Origin: Rufibacter tibetensis
Lineage (GTDB): Bacteria; Bacteroidota; Bacteroidia; Cytophagales; Hymenobacteraceae
Direction: 5' to 3'
NCBI RefSeq assembly: GCF_001310085.1
Contig: NZ_CP012643.1
Location: forward strand, 3,783,501-3,847,500
Length of the DNA: 64,000 bases
In this document: in pieces, positions 34,489-43,395 of the stretch
Layout: each line of letters begins with the position of its first letter
Position numbering within the stretch: the first letter of the stretch is position 1
Made by a program: the position numbers and the translations under genes
The notes under the pieces: model-generated
Databases searched by the model: none
What the model was told of the DNA's origin: nothing
The model's input: only the letters and a program-made list of their open reading frames with translations

Positions 34489-35685
34489 TTACACAGTAGC
34501 TAAAACGTCTTTTACTCTTTGCGCAGCTTCTTTCAAAGCTACAGCAGAATATACTTTCAGGCCAGATTCGTCAATGATACGAGCACCTTCTTCTGCGTTG
34601 GTTCCTTGTAGGCGAACAATGATGGGAACGTTGATAGTACCAATGTTTTTGTAAGCCTCTACCACTCCATTTGCAACACGGTCGCAACGTACAATACCAC
34701 CGAAGATGTTGATCAGGATGGCTTTTACGTTAGGGTCTTGCAAAATCAGACGGAAACCAGCTTCTACGGTTTGTGCGTTGGCTCCACCTCCTACGTCCAG
34801 GAAGTTAGCCGGCTCACCACCAGAAAGTTTAATAATGTCCATGGTCGCCATAGCCAGACCAGCACCGTTTACCATACAACCTACGTTACCGTCAAGCTTC
34901 ACATAGTTCAGGTTGCTTTTGCTCGCTTCTACTTCCAACGGATCTTCTTCCGCGATGTCGCGAAGGTCAGCCAGATCTTTATGACGGAACAGAGCGTTAT
35001 CGTCTAGGTCTACTTTACCGTCTACGGCTAAGATTTTGTTGTCTGAGGTCTTCAACACAGGGTTGATCTCAAACATAGAAGCGTCTGTGTCCAGATAGGC
35101 GTTGTACAAGCTGGTTAAGAACTTTGTAAACTCTTTGAAAGCTTCTCCTTGCAAGCCAAATGCAAACGCAATCTTATTGGCTTGGAACGGACGAAGACCA
35201 ACCGTTGGGTCAATCCACTCTTTGAAGATTTTCTCTGGCGTATGCTCAGCCACTTCTTCAATGTCCATGCCGCCCTCAGTTGACGCCATGATCACGTTTT
35301 GGCCTTTAGCTCTATCCAGTAAGATAGAAACGTAATATTCTTTCGGCTCAGAATCGCCCGGATAGTATACATCCTGCGCTACCAGCACTTTGTTTACTTT
35401 TTTGCCTTCAGGGCCGGTCTGGTGCGTGATTAGCTGCATGCCAATGATTTGGCCGGCAATCTCTTTCACCTGCTCCAGGTTTTTAGCCAATTTCACCCCG
35501 CCGCCTTTACCACGACCGCCCGCATGAATCTGGGCTTTGATTACGTGCCAGCCAGTGCCGGTTTCCTCTGTTAAACGCTTAGCAGCGGCTACCGCCTCTT
35601 CAGGGGTCTCTGCCACGATGCCTTCCTGAATTCTAACGCCGTAGCGTTTCAGAATGTCTTTCGCCTGGTACTCGTGTATATTCAT
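34489..35685 (-). CDS. sucC: Succinyl-CoA ligase [ADP-forming] subunit beta
   Basis: TCA-cycle enzyme subunit: succinyl-CoA + ADP + Pi to succinate + ATP + CoA, in the cytosol, as partner of SucD. It has 398 residues, normal length. The N-terminal ATP-grasp reads [31 protein letters not shown], and the C-terminal ligase domain [51 protein letters not shown]. sucD is not in the window; in Bacteroidota the two are often separate. A good promoter lies 28 bases upstream of the start. Confidence 0.97.
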   Translation of the reverse strand: MNIHEYQAKDILKRYGVRIQEGIVAETPEEAVAAAKRLTEETGTGWHVIKAQIHAGGRGKGGGVKLAKNLEQVKEIAGQIIGMQLITHQTGPEGKKVNKVLVAQDVYYPGDSEPKEYYVSILLDRAKGQNVIMASTEGGMDIEEVAEHTPEKIFKEWIDPTVGLRPFQANKIAFAFGLQGEAFKEFTKFLTSLYNAYLDTDASMFEINPVLKTSDNKILAVDGKVDLDDNALFRHKDLADLRDIAEEDPLEVEASKSNLNYVKLDGNVGCMVNGAGLAMATMDIIKLSGGEPANFLDVGGGANAQTVEAGFRLILQDPNVKAILINIFGGIVRCDRVANGVVEAYKNIGTINVPIIVRLQGTNAEEGARIIDESGLKVYSAVALKEAAQRVKDVLATV

Positions 35686-35712
35686 GAGGTTAGGTTGATG
35701 TTATTAGGTGCA

Positions 35713-35742
35713 CGAAAGTAAGGTATACGGCTAACTTTTCAA
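35713..35742 (-). promoter_or_regulatory. sucC promoter
   Basis: On the minus strand TTG (35740-35742), exactly 19 bases, then TACTTTCG (35713-35720), a variant of the Bacteroidota TAnnTTTG box. The distance to the sucC ATG is about 28 bases. Confidence 0.6.
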
Positions 35743-35760
35743 AGTTGCCTGCTGCATTCG

Positions 35761-36804
35761 TCATTTCCCGGCTTTATAGTACCGGGCCATGACCTGCGCG
35801 GCGGGTAAACCCTGTGGGGTAAAATCGCGACGAGCCCTGCCATTTTCCCGCACATGCGGGTACCATTTCCAGATAAAGGTGCCCCTGAACCAAGGCTTTT
35901 GCCAGAAGGTGCGGTACATGGCCTCATACAGGCGCTCTTGGGTGGCCGGGTCTTCAGGCTCTGTGGCTTGTCCGCGGGATGGCCAGGTCCAGGGTTCCGC
36001 GGCAGCATGGGGTATGTTTCGGTAACCCACTTCAGTAAACACAACGGGTTTGTTGAATTTGCGCTGCAGTTTCTCTATAGTTTTCACGTGCGGCTCCCAG
36101 GCTTTTAAAAGATCAGACAAGGTGGGGGCTGGTTTCTTACTTAGTGGGAAGTAAGCTTGTACGCCAATAAAGTCAAGGTCGTCCCAGAACTCTATGTCTT
36201 CAAACTCATCGCTCCAGTTGGCGGCATAGGTCAGTTTGCCTCTGTATACCTGCCGGATGTCCTTTATCAATTGTCGCCAATCCCGTGGCCTTTCTACCGC
36301 TGCCATATGCAGTTCAGTGCCAATACACACTGCTTCTATTTGCATGGAGTCTGCCAGGCGGGCGTAATGCAGCATCATGGTGCGGTAGTTCTGAAACCAG
36401 GTTTTCCAGTCCTCTTCTGAAGTCATTTTAATAGAGCCCACCCATGCGCCGTCTTTGTTGTTCCGGAGCCAGATATGGGGTTTCAACAGAGTTTTCAATC
36501 CGATAGATCTAGCCAGTTGGGTAGTCTGGATCAAGCCTTCGTCTCGCTCGCCCCAATACCCGCGTTGGCTGCTGAAAGCCAGTTCTGGGGTGTTATGGTT
36601 TTTCTGCCACCCAAACGGGGTTTGTGCAATCCATTCCACCCCGTGGTCTTTTGCCTTTTGCAACTGCTCCAGCGTAACGGTATCGGCGGCCACCCAATTC
36701 ACCCCGCGCATCAGCTCCATTTGAGGCAGGGGTGGTGGAGGCGTATAACGGCAGGCAGAAAGCTGTAGCAGCAAACAGAAAGAGAGGATAGGCAACAGGT
36801 TCAT
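35761..36804 (-). CDS. GH113-like glycoside hydrolase lipoprotein
   Basis: A 347-residue predicted lipoprotein. The ATG at 36804 (MNLLPILSFCLLLQLSACRY) carries lipobox LSAC followed by a Pro-rich linker. The barrel has LMRGVNWVAADTVTL, LKPHIWLRNNKDG, CIGTELHMAA (probable acid/base Glu) and VVFTEVGYRNIPHAA (probable nucleophile Glu), and ends RGTFIWKWYPH. This pattern matches GH113 beta-mannanases of clan GH-A. With the GH26 protein at 6637 it would give two mannan-active lipoproteins of unrelated families. Divergent from the ABC ATPase gene 147 bases away. Confidence 0.8.
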   Translation of the reverse strand: MNLLPILSFCLLLQLSACRYTPPPPLPQMELMRGVNWVAADTVTLEQLQKAKDHGVEWIAQTPFGWQKNHNTPELAFSSQRGYWGERDEGLIQTTQLARSIGLKTLLKPHIWLRNNKDGAWVGSIKMTSEEDWKTWFQNYRTMMLHYARLADSMQIEAVCIGTELHMAAVERPRDWRQLIKDIRQVYRGKLTYAANWSDEFEDIEFWDDLDFIGVQAYFPLSKKPAPTLSDLLKAWEPHVKTIEKLQRKFNKPVVFTEVGYRNIPHAAAEPWTWPSRGQATEPEDPATQERLYEAMYRTFWQKPWFRGTFIWKWYPHVRENGRARRDFTPQGLPAAQVMARYYKAGK

Positions 36805-36950
36805 GTGTCTAAGATAAAGCATTTTCTGTTTCTGCCATGTTTTGGTGAATCTGCCGTAAAACCAATAAGAAGTATCTGCCGTTGAGACGCAGAAGGCTTA
36901 TTTCCTGAAGAGGTTGCAAATGCGGCCCCTTCGTTATTGTTTTGCAGTTC

Positions 36951-37637
36951 ATGAGTATAGAGAAACCAGTTTTGTTGGAGGCCCGCGGGCTGTTTAAGTC
37001 TTACGGAAAACTTCCGGTTTTGAAGGGCATTGATCTCACCATCGGCGAAGCCGAAGTGGTTTCCATTGTAGGCGCTTCTGGCGCCGGGAAAAGCACGCTG
37101 CTTCATTTGCTGGGTACCTTAGATGCACCCGATGCCGGCGATGTTTACCTGCACGGCCAGAAGATCTCCGGGATGAGCAACAAAGAGGTCGCCCGTTTCC
37201 GGAACCGGAACATTGGCTTCATCTTCCAGTTCCACAACCTGCTGCCGGAGTTTACCGCCCTGGAGAACGTGAGCTTACCCGGTTTTCTGGCCGATCGGCC
37301 GGAGAAGGAGGTGGAAACCCGCGCTAAAGAATTGTTGCAGATGTTGGGCTTGGGCCACCGCATGGACCATAAACCCTCTGAAATGAGCGGGGGCGAACAA
37401 CAACGGACAGCCGTGGCGCGTGCTCTTATCAATTCGCCTAAACTCATTTTCGCGGATGAACCTAGCGGGAACCTGGATTCTAAAAATGCGGAGGAGCTTC
37501 ACCAGATTTTCTTCAAACTTAGAGAGGACTTAGGGCAGACGTTTGTGCTGGTGACGCATAATCCTGTTCTGGCAGATATGGCGGATCGTAAGCTTACCAT
37601 GAAGGATGGATTTTTGCTGCAGCCAGAAGAAGTTTAG
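36951..37637 (+). CDS. ABC transporter ATP-binding protein, LolD/MacB type
   Basis: A 228-residue ABC ATPase, ATG at 36951 (MSIEKPVLLEARGLFKSYG). Walker A is GASGAGKSTLLHLLGTLD, Q-loop FIFQFHNLLPEFTALENV, signature MSGGEQQRTAVARAL, Walker B LIFADEPSGNLD and H-loop VLVTHN. The LGTLD and F-H-N-L-L-P-E-F strings place it in the LolD/MacB-like group, which exports lipoproteins or peptides. The matching permease is not adjacent. It is followed after 10 bases by repeat copy 2. Confidence 0.88.
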   Translation: MSIEKPVLLEARGLFKSYGKLPVLKGIDLTIGEAEVVSIVGASGAGKSTLLHLLGTLDAPDAGDVYLHGQKISGMSNKEVARFRNRNIGFIFQFHNLLPEFTALENVSLPGFLADRPEKEVETRAKELLQMLGLGHRMDHKPSEMSGGEQQRTAVARALINSPKLIFADEPSGNLDSKNAEELHQIFFKLREDLGQTFVLVTHNPVLADMADRKLTMKDGFLLQPEEV

Positions 37638-37647
37638 CAAGAGATTA

Positions 37648-37862
37648 GTGTGCATGCTTTTTGCAGATGCTGGCGTAGCTGCTGGCTGATGTGAGGCCCT
37701 CATGCCTAGTTGTTGAGTTGTTGCATAGCTACCCTCCGAGCGCTCACGGCCACAATTCCAGTCTTTCCTTCTCGCGCTGCCCTTTCGGCCTGAGCTGTCT
37801 TTCTCTCTTAGTTTCTGCATGTCTATGGCCAAAAGCGAGGCGCTCTATGGAAAGACTGGAAC
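37648..37862 (+). repeat. Dispersed structured repeat, copy 2
   Basis: About 210 bases homologous to 33075-33283. The outer helix TTCCAGTCTTTCC (37756-37768) pairs perfectly with GGAAAGACTGGAA (37849-37861). Relative to copy 1 one T:A pair becomes C:G with both sides changed. It starts about 10 bases after the ABC ATPase stop, so it would lie in that mRNA's 3' end. Confidence 0.75.
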
Positions 37863-37907
37863 AAGGGGAAAGTAGCAAAGGGTGATTTCAACTCTATCTT
37901 TTTACAT

Positions 37908-37974
37908 GGTTCAAGTTTATAACTTGGACCCACCATGATCTGAAGTTTGTAACTTCAGTGGAGCGAAAGCTCCA
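37908..37974 (+). repeat. Cluster of three short hairpins
   Basis: GGTTCAAGTTTATAACTTGGACC (37908-37930, shown as a stem of about 10 pairs), CTGAAGTT/AACTTCAG (37940-37958) and TGGAGC-GAAA-GCTCCA (37959-37974, a GNRA tetraloop). They stand 45 bases past repeat copy 2. Confidence 0.6.
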
Positions 37975-38121
37975 AGAAATACATTGGCTGTGAGACCAAA
38001 ATTAACAGCCCCCTACAATACCACCTATTCAAAAGACCTCGTAGTGTCCGCAGGTCTTACGAGTGTCTACTCTATCTCAGCTTCAAGCCTTTTTTCCAGA
38101 AACCACCCCAAACTACTGTTC

Positions 38122-39351
38122 CTATCCTACTTTCTTCAACTTTGCCACTACCCAAATAGACACAAGGGTAAACACCGTGGCAATGATGCCTACGGTGCCG
38201 AAGTGGAGGAGCTTTTGGGAGCCGGGTTCATTGGAGATGACCAGGCCAGCCAGGAAAGCCGCCAGACCGGAGGCAAGCTGCTGGACAGAGGAATTCACAC
38301 TCATGAAAGAGCCCCGCAGCCGTGGTTCTATGCTGGACGTGATCATGGACATGGCTGGCACAAACCTCGCCCCGAAGAAGATAAAGAAGAAGGTAGTTAC
38401 AACAAATGCTTGCCAATGCGGCACCTGTGGCAGATTTGTAACTACTAAAATGGGGATAATAGAAAGCAGCGCGGCAATCACAAAGACCTTTTTCTTTCCA
38501 AACTTATCAGATAATCTTCCGGCCATTTGGGAGGTGACCACTGTAGCCAATCCTCCGAAGAGATAGATGTAGCTTAGTTCTGATTCGGTAAAGCCAATGT
38601 TGGCCACCATGTAAGGGCTCAGAAAAGGGACAACTGTGAAACCAGCCAAGGATAACGTCACCATTAGGGCAAAAGCCCAAAGGCAATTGGCCCGGCTGAA
38701 AATGGTACCTAATGCTTTGGCCGGATGCTGAGGAACGTGGTGCAGGAGATGCTGGCGCATGGGAGGTAGTATTCGCCAAGTTAGGAGCAAAACCAAAACG
38801 CTCAATGCAGTAAGAAGGTAAAAAGGAGCGTGCCAGCTGGCGTGGCTGGCCAAGTAAAGCCCAATGGGGATTCCTCCAATGGAGGCCACTGAGAAGGCAG
38901 CCATTACTTTTCCGGTTGCTGCTCCCCTGCGTTCCTCCGGCACAGAGTCGCCAATAATGGCCAGCACTAAAGCGCCCAATACCCCGCCAAAAGCTCCCGC
39001 CAGAATACGGGCAATCAGCAGAAACGAGAAAGTGGGAGCCAGGGCGCAGGCAAAGGTGCCCAAGGTGAAGCCCAGGTAAAGTGCCATCAAAGCATTCTTC
39101 CGGTCAAAACGGTCAATAAAGAACGCGCTCAGAATTCCTGAAAAAGCAGCACTAAACGTATACGCCGATACCAGAAACCCAAACTCCCGCGGACTAATCT
39201 GGAAAACCCGCATGAGCTGAGGACCCAATGGCATCATAATCACAAAGTCCATGATGTGCGTAAACTGGATGGCCGCTAAAATAAAAAGCAGCCATTTTTC
39301 GCTTAACACCGGCGCTGAAGGTTTGGGGGAGAGGGAAGAGGAAATTGCCAT
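38122..39351 (-). CDS. MFS transporter
   Basis: A 409-residue inner-membrane permease with about 12 transmembrane helices, ATG at 39351. The N-terminal half carries the MFS motif-A-like FIDRFDRKNALMALYLGF after helix 2, and the second half GRLSDKFGKKKVFVIAALL. The first helix is preceded by a short Ser/Pro-rich N-terminus (SSSLSPKPSAPVLSEK). MFS antiporters of this sugar-efflux/drug-resistance type (DHA1) fit best; no substrate can be assigned. Next to it, divergent, is a small HNH protein 121 bases away. Confidence 0.9.
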   Translation of the reverse strand: MAISSSLSPKPSAPVLSEKWLLFILAAIQFTHIMDFVIMMPLGPQLMRVFQISPREFGFLVSAYTFSAAFSGILSAFFIDRFDRKNALMALYLGFTLGTFACALAPTFSFLLIARILAGAFGGVLGALVLAIIGDSVPEERRGAATGKVMAAFSVASIGGIPIGLYLASHASWHAPFYLLTALSVLVLLLTWRILPPMRQHLLHHVPQHPAKALGTIFSRANCLWAFALMVTLSLAGFTVVPFLSPYMVANIGFTESELSYIYLFGGLATVVTSQMAGRLSDKFGKKKVFVIAALLSIIPILVVTNLPQVPHWQAFVVTTFFFIFFGARFVPAMSMITSSIEPRLRGSFMSVNSSVQQLASGLAAFLAGLVISNEPGSQKLLHFGTVGIIATVFTLVSIWVVAKLKKVG

Positions 39352-39472
39352 AAAAGTATGGGCAGATGCCCACCGGAAACATAAGCAGTACGAGGTCCAG
39401 GGAAGGAGGGTTGATACTTCTGGAATTGGCTTCCCTAAAAGTCTTCAGCAATTTGCAAAAGAAGTAGATCGC

Positions 39473-39781
39473 ATGGCAAAAAGGATCAGAAAGAAAGAAG
39501 AAAGCGCCGACCCTGTTTGCGCCCTTTGCGAGCGCGAAGTAGGCTTTACCACGCTGCATCACTTGGTGCCCCGAGAGGAAGGAGGGAAGCACGGGCCTAC
39601 TGCCCCTTTGTGCCAGCCTTGCCACAGCACCATTCACCTCACATTCACTAACAAAGAATTGGCAGTGCTTTACAATTCCATACCCGCTCTTCGCGAAGCG
39701 GAAGAGTTGCAGAAGTACCTACATTGGGTGCGTACGAAGCGCCTGGATAAAATCACTAATAGGCGCGGAAAGAGGAAATAA
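39473..39781 (+). CDS. HNH endonuclease-like small protein
   Basis: A 102-residue protein, ATG at 39473 (MAKRIRKKEESADPVCALCE). It has an HNH signature: CALC, then LHHLVPREEGGKHG (H-H), then CQPCHSTIH. The four Cys would bind structural zinc. The frame continues upstream to 39251, but the region before the ATG overlaps the MFS start and is not protein-like. The C-terminus is basic (KRLDKITNRRGKRK). Its role is unknown; standalone HNH proteins of this length are common. Confidence 0.75.
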   Translation: MAKRIRKKEESADPVCALCEREVGFTTLHHLVPREEGGKHGPTAPLCQPCHSTIHLTFTNKELAVLYNSIPALREAEELQKYLHWVRTKRLDKITNRRGKRK

Positions 39782-39883
39782 GTTCTAGGTTTGCGTTTAG
39801 CACGTGTTTTAGATAATCTGGTCCTAAACCTGGCTTAGTCACGCGGAGGTATTATCAAAGATTTAATTAACAGTATCTACTAA

Positions 39884-40948
39884 ATGAAGGCTCTTACTTA
39901 TCTCCCGTTTCCGCAAATAAAAAATCAGCCGGCTGTTGTGGTAGACAGCTTCCATCCAAATGGGTTGGTGCTCTCGCATTGGCGGGAAGCGCCTACTCCG
40001 GCCGAGCTAAGAGAAGATACCAGTGCGGGCATGGTGCTTCAGGCGCTGAAACAAAACTGGCCTGATTTGCAAAAATACCAATATGTAACCGCTAACCATT
40101 TTGATATTGATGCCTTTGTTGGCGTTTGGGCCTTGCTTCATCCGGAACAAGCCCTGGAGCATGAAGAAACCCTGCGGCAAATGGCGCTCATAGGTGACTT
40201 CCGGGAGTTGGATTTGGAGGCTCCTTTTGCCAAAGAAGCCCTGAAACTGGTTTGCTGGCTTAATTCAGAAGAGAAAGCAAAGTTTTATCCGCCGTTTGGA
40301 GCAGAGGAGTTGGAAGAGAATGAAGTGGTGGCCTCTATCCCGAAATTTCAATATTTTTTAGAGGTTTTTTTGGATGTACTCCTAAATACTGCATTATTTC
40401 AACAAGTATGGGAGCCGGAGTTTGAATTGGTTTTGCAGGGGTATAAGCAAGTAAACGGAGTGAAATCTAAAATAATCCAAAACCAGGCTTTGGGTTTGGT
40501 GATTATTCAGACACCAGCACCCGTTCACTACTATGCCTTGTTTAGTTCCACAACAGGCTATGACATAGTGGTTTCCTGCTACCCTGAAAACCGATATGAA
40601 CTAGAATGCAAGTACACAACCTGGGTTGATTTGGAAAGCCGCCCTACACTGCCACGACCAGATCTGCGGCCTTTGGCCAAGTACTTGAATACACTGGAGA
40701 AAACGGGTTATACGTGGGTGGCTGACGGAGTGACTGATACGGGCCCTTTGCTGCGTTTGAAAGCCGAAAAAATAAGTAAAGCACAACGGTATGGCAACCC
40801 GACGGAAAGAATATTCTACTCTTCTTCTATAGCAAAGGAGGTATTTCTTCAGGGGGTAACAGATTATTTGAAGAGTGCATTTTTAAAAGTGACGCCAAAG
40901 AAGCGTTGGACCTGGCAGCAGGTGAAAGATTTCAATCATACAAAATAA
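39884..40948 (+). CDS. Uncharacterised protein (354 residues)
   Basis: Starts MKALTYLPFPQIKNQPAVVVDSF. It has no signal peptide or membrane segment. An acidic/His-rich motif VTANHFDIDAFVGVWALL near residue 68 resembles a metal site (H-x-D-x-D), which hints at a hydrolase. Other blocks are YTTWVDLESRPTLPRPDLRPLA and TGYTWVADGVTDTGPLLRL. Orphan family of the DUF6687-like kind (recognised by memory, not search). Adjacent genes give no clue. Confidence 0.65.
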   Translation: MKALTYLPFPQIKNQPAVVVDSFHPNGLVLSHWREAPTPAELREDTSAGMVLQALKQNWPDLQKYQYVTANHFDIDAFVGVWALLHPEQALEHEETLRQMALIGDFRELDLEAPFAKEALKLVCWLNSEEKAKFYPPFGAEELEENEVVASIPKFQYFLEVFLDVLLNTALFQQVWEPEFELVLQGYKQVNGVKSKIIQNQALGLVIIQTPAPVHYYALFSSTTGYDIVVSCYPENRYELECKYTTWVDLESRPTLPRPDLRPLAKYLNTLEKTGYTWVADGVTDTGPLLRLKAEKISKAQRYGNPTERIFYSSSIAKEVFLQGVTDYLKSAFLKVTPKKRWTWQQVKDFNHTK

Positions 40949-41081
40949 TAAAATTTTGTGTTTTACTTTTGGTGTTTATATAAAACTCGCTATTTTTAGG
41001 CAAAGAAAAGTATACAATTTGCCTCTTTCCGGAAACCCTCGCCCAGATAGAAGTGCAGCCGCAGAATCGTTTGGCGCTCCT

Positions 41082-41480
41082 ATGATAGAAATAGCTCATA
41101 ATCCATTCTACAAGTTTTATGTAGACGTGGATAGGAACAGAATCTTTCTTAAGATTAAAGGATGCTGGAATAGTCCAGAGGAGGTTCCTTTCTATTTGAT
41201 CCATTTAAAAGAAGCGTTAGGCTTAGTAAAACCAGGTTTTTCTATCTTAACTGACCTAAGGTATCTGGAAGAGTATTCGCCTTCCATACGGCAAATGCAC
41301 ATTGAAGCGCAAAAACTGACCATAGAAGCAGGAATTTGCCAATTAGCCGAAGTGCATGATTTGAAAACTTCTATAAACCAGTTGGCGATGGCCATGGCAG
41401 AAGAAAGCGGAATCCCGCTCAATATTTTTGACTCTATGCAAGATGCAGAAGCCTGGCTTTCTGAATTGCAGAAAAAGTAA
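41082..41480 (+). CDS. SpoIIAA/STAS-like protein, second copy
   Basis: A 132-residue protein, ATG at 41082 (MIEIAHNPFYKFYVDVDRN). The frame is open further upstream, but the sequence there is not protein-like. Layout as in the 5731 protein: beta N-terminus (RIFLKIKGCWNSPEE), then SILTDLRYLEEYSPSI, and a C-terminal FDSMQDAEAWLSELQKK. It is followed 105 bases later by a UspA gene. The function is not known; a signalling or stress-regulatory role is a guess. Confidence 0.65.
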   Translation: MIEIAHNPFYKFYVDVDRNRIFLKIKGCWNSPEEVPFYLIHLKEALGLVKPGFSILTDLRYLEEYSPSIRQMHIEAQKLTIEAGICQLAEVHDLKTSINQLAMAMAEESGIPLNIFDSMQDAEAWLSELQKK

Positions 41481-41585
41481 GCTTTTATTCCCGCCAGAGG
41501 TAAGAATAACCCAATTCCTATATTCCCGTTTTGTAAGGTGACATGGTCTTCGTAAACTTGAGCCGTGACCTAGCCTTGCAATCCT

Positions 41586-42440
41586 ATGAAAAAGATTCTT
41601 TGCCCCGTTGATTTTTCCAAAACCTCTAATAAAGCCGCCGAGTACGCCGCACAAATTGCGCAGCGTACCAAGGCCTCATTGACCCTCCTTCACGTTTTGC
41701 ACCTGCCCATCATGGACACCACTGAATCTGCCCTCATGGCCAGCCAGGTGTTAGATGACCAGCGCCGGGTTTCATCAGATAAACTGCATGGGTTGTCTTT
41801 GCACTTGCAGAGCCTCTTTAGCGCCTCAGGAGGGTTCACTTCTTCCATAGACACAAGAGTACAGGAAGCCTTTTTAGCCGATGCCATGGAGCGCCTGGTG
41901 CACGAAGAGGGTTTTGATTTTGTGGTTTTGGGAACTACAGGCGGCGGCAATACTCTGGAGGAAATCCTGATTGGCAGCAACACAGAAAGTGTGATCTCGC
42001 AGGTGAAGTGTCCCGTGCTGGCTATTCCTAGCAACGCTACCTACCCAGATATTCACCGCATTGTGTATGCCTCAGATTACCAGCCTGAAGATGCCCGTGC
42101 CCTGGGCCAGGTGATTGGTCTTGCCACCGTGTTTCAGGCCGAAGTGGAGGTGGTGCACGTATCTAAAAAAGCTGGCTCAGAGGATACCCAGAAAGCCCAA
42201 GGCTTTATACAGCAAGTGTCAGATCAATTAGGTGGTTTCCCGATTGCTTTCCATGAGATAGTGCACGAGGAGGAAGACACTGGTTTGAAAGACTACCTAA
42301 GCAAAACGCACAGCAACATGCTGGCAATTTTGAAGAAAAAACGTAGCTTCTTCAAAAACCTGTTTGGCATGAGCCTCGCAGAAAAATTAACGTACCAAAC
42401 TAAATTACCCCTGCTGGTGCTTCACGCAGACGCAGAATAA
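41586..42440 (+). CDS. Universal stress protein, UspA family, two-domain
   Basis: Third UspA in the window, 284 residues, ATG at 41586 (MKKILCPVDFSKTSNKAAEY). Domain 1 has VVLGTTGGGNTLEEILIGS then CPVLAIP, close to the ATP-binding consensus with one extra residue. Domain 2 begins HRIVYASDYQPEDARAL and ends TYQTKLPLLVLHA, with NMLAILKKKRSFFKNLFGMS in place of the second loop. The next gene (DMT transporter) starts 6 bases after its stop, so the two are likely co-transcribed. Confidence 0.9.
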   Translation: MKKILCPVDFSKTSNKAAEYAAQIAQRTKASLTLLHVLHLPIMDTTESALMASQVLDDQRRVSSDKLHGLSLHLQSLFSASGGFTSSIDTRVQEAFLADAMERLVHEEGFDFVVLGTTGGGNTLEEILIGSNTESVISQVKCPVLAIPSNATYPDIHRIVYASDYQPEDARALGQVIGLATVFQAEVEVVHVSKKAGSEDTQKAQGFIQQVSDQLGGFPIAFHEIVHEEEDTGLKDYLSKTHSNMLAILKKKRSFFKNLFGMSLAEKLTYQTKLPLLVLHADAE

Positions 42441-42446
42441 AATACC

Positions 42447-43358
42447 ATGAGTGTACTTTCTACTTCCGGGGCATCTGCCACCGGTTGGCGTAAGATCGCG
42501 GCCTTTGCCGCGATTTATGTTATATGGGGTTCTACCTACCTGGCCATTGCCTTTGCCGTGGAAACCCTGCCTCCTTTTTTAATGGCAGGAATGCGGTTCC
42601 TGTTAGCCGGGGCCATTTTATATAGTTGGGCAGTATGGCGCGGGGCAAAGGCCCCTTCTCTTTTTCACTGGCGTAACACGGCCATTATAGGTGGTTGTTT
42701 GCTGCTGCTAGGCAACGGAGCAGTGGTATGGGCCGAACAGAAAGTGCCCTCAGGCATAGCTGCCTTGTTAGTAACCACAGAACCCCTCTGGATAGTTGTG
42801 CTCCAATGGGTAGGCAAATCCAGGCAAGTTCCTTCTAAAGGAGTATTGTTAGGATTGGTGATAGGAGTGGTAGGCATGATTATCCTGGTTAGCCCCTGGG
42901 AGCTGGAAGGTGGTGTAGATATGATGGGCAGTATAGCCATTCTGTTGGCAGCGGGTGCCTGGGCCTGGGGGTCGTTGTTTTCGTCCAAAGCGACCTTGCC
43001 TGACTCTCCCATTCTTACTACCGGCATGCAGATGCTGTGTGGCGGCGGGTTGTTGTTTTTAACCGGAACTATAGCCGGAGAATGGCAAACCACTGATTGG
43101 GGAGTTGTAAGTCAGCGCTCTTGGTTGGCTTTGGCGTACTTGGTCGTATTTGGCTCCCTTATAGCTTTTTCGGCGTATAGTTGGCTGACCAGGGTAGCGC
43201 CTCCCTCGCAGGTATCTACCTATGCCTATGTAAACCCCGTTATTGCCGTTCTGTTAGGTTGGGCACTCGCGCATGAAGTAATCACTGGGCAGACCATCAT
43301 AGCTACTGTTCTACTTGTGGCGGCAGTGGTGCTGATCACCATCAAATCAAAGCATTGA
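42447..43358 (+). CDS. EamA/DMT-family transporter
   Basis: A 303-residue inner-membrane protein with ten predicted helices in two EamA repeats. The start of repeat 1 is YVIWGSTYLAIAFAVETLPPF and repeat 2 begins near residue 150 (MMGSIAILLAAGAWAWGSLFS). RhaT/YedA-like exporters of metabolites or amino acids share the W-G-S-T-Y motif. It begins 6 bases after the UspA stop (ATG at 42447). Substrate unknown. Confidence 0.9.
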   Translation: MSVLSTSGASATGWRKIAAFAAIYVIWGSTYLAIAFAVETLPPFLMAGMRFLLAGAILYSWAVWRGAKAPSLFHWRNTAIIGGCLLLLGNGAVVWAEQKVPSGIAALLVTTEPLWIVVLQWVGKSRQVPSKGVLLGLVIGVVGMIILVSPWELEGGVDMMGSIAILLAAGAWAWGSLFSSKATLPDSPILTTGMQMLCGGGLLFLTGTIAGEWQTTDWGVVSQRSWLALAYLVVFGSLIAFSAYSWLTRVAPPSQVSTYAYVNPVIAVLLGWALAHEVITGQTIIATVLLVAAVVLITIKSKH

Positions 43359-43395
43359 TAAGGACCATATTTATTATTCTGTCAGAGGAGGATTC

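Larger units (their letters stand above)
37638..38121. other. Gene-free stretch with repeat copy 2 and three hairpins
   Basis: About 480 bases. It contains repeat copy 2 (37648-37862) and a compact series of three hairpins (37908-37974). The remaining part up to 38121 shows nothing else. Confidence 0.55.

Noticed and set aside
38063..38566. 167-codon plus-strand open frame
   Set aside because: Antisense to the MFS transporter with low-complexity composition.
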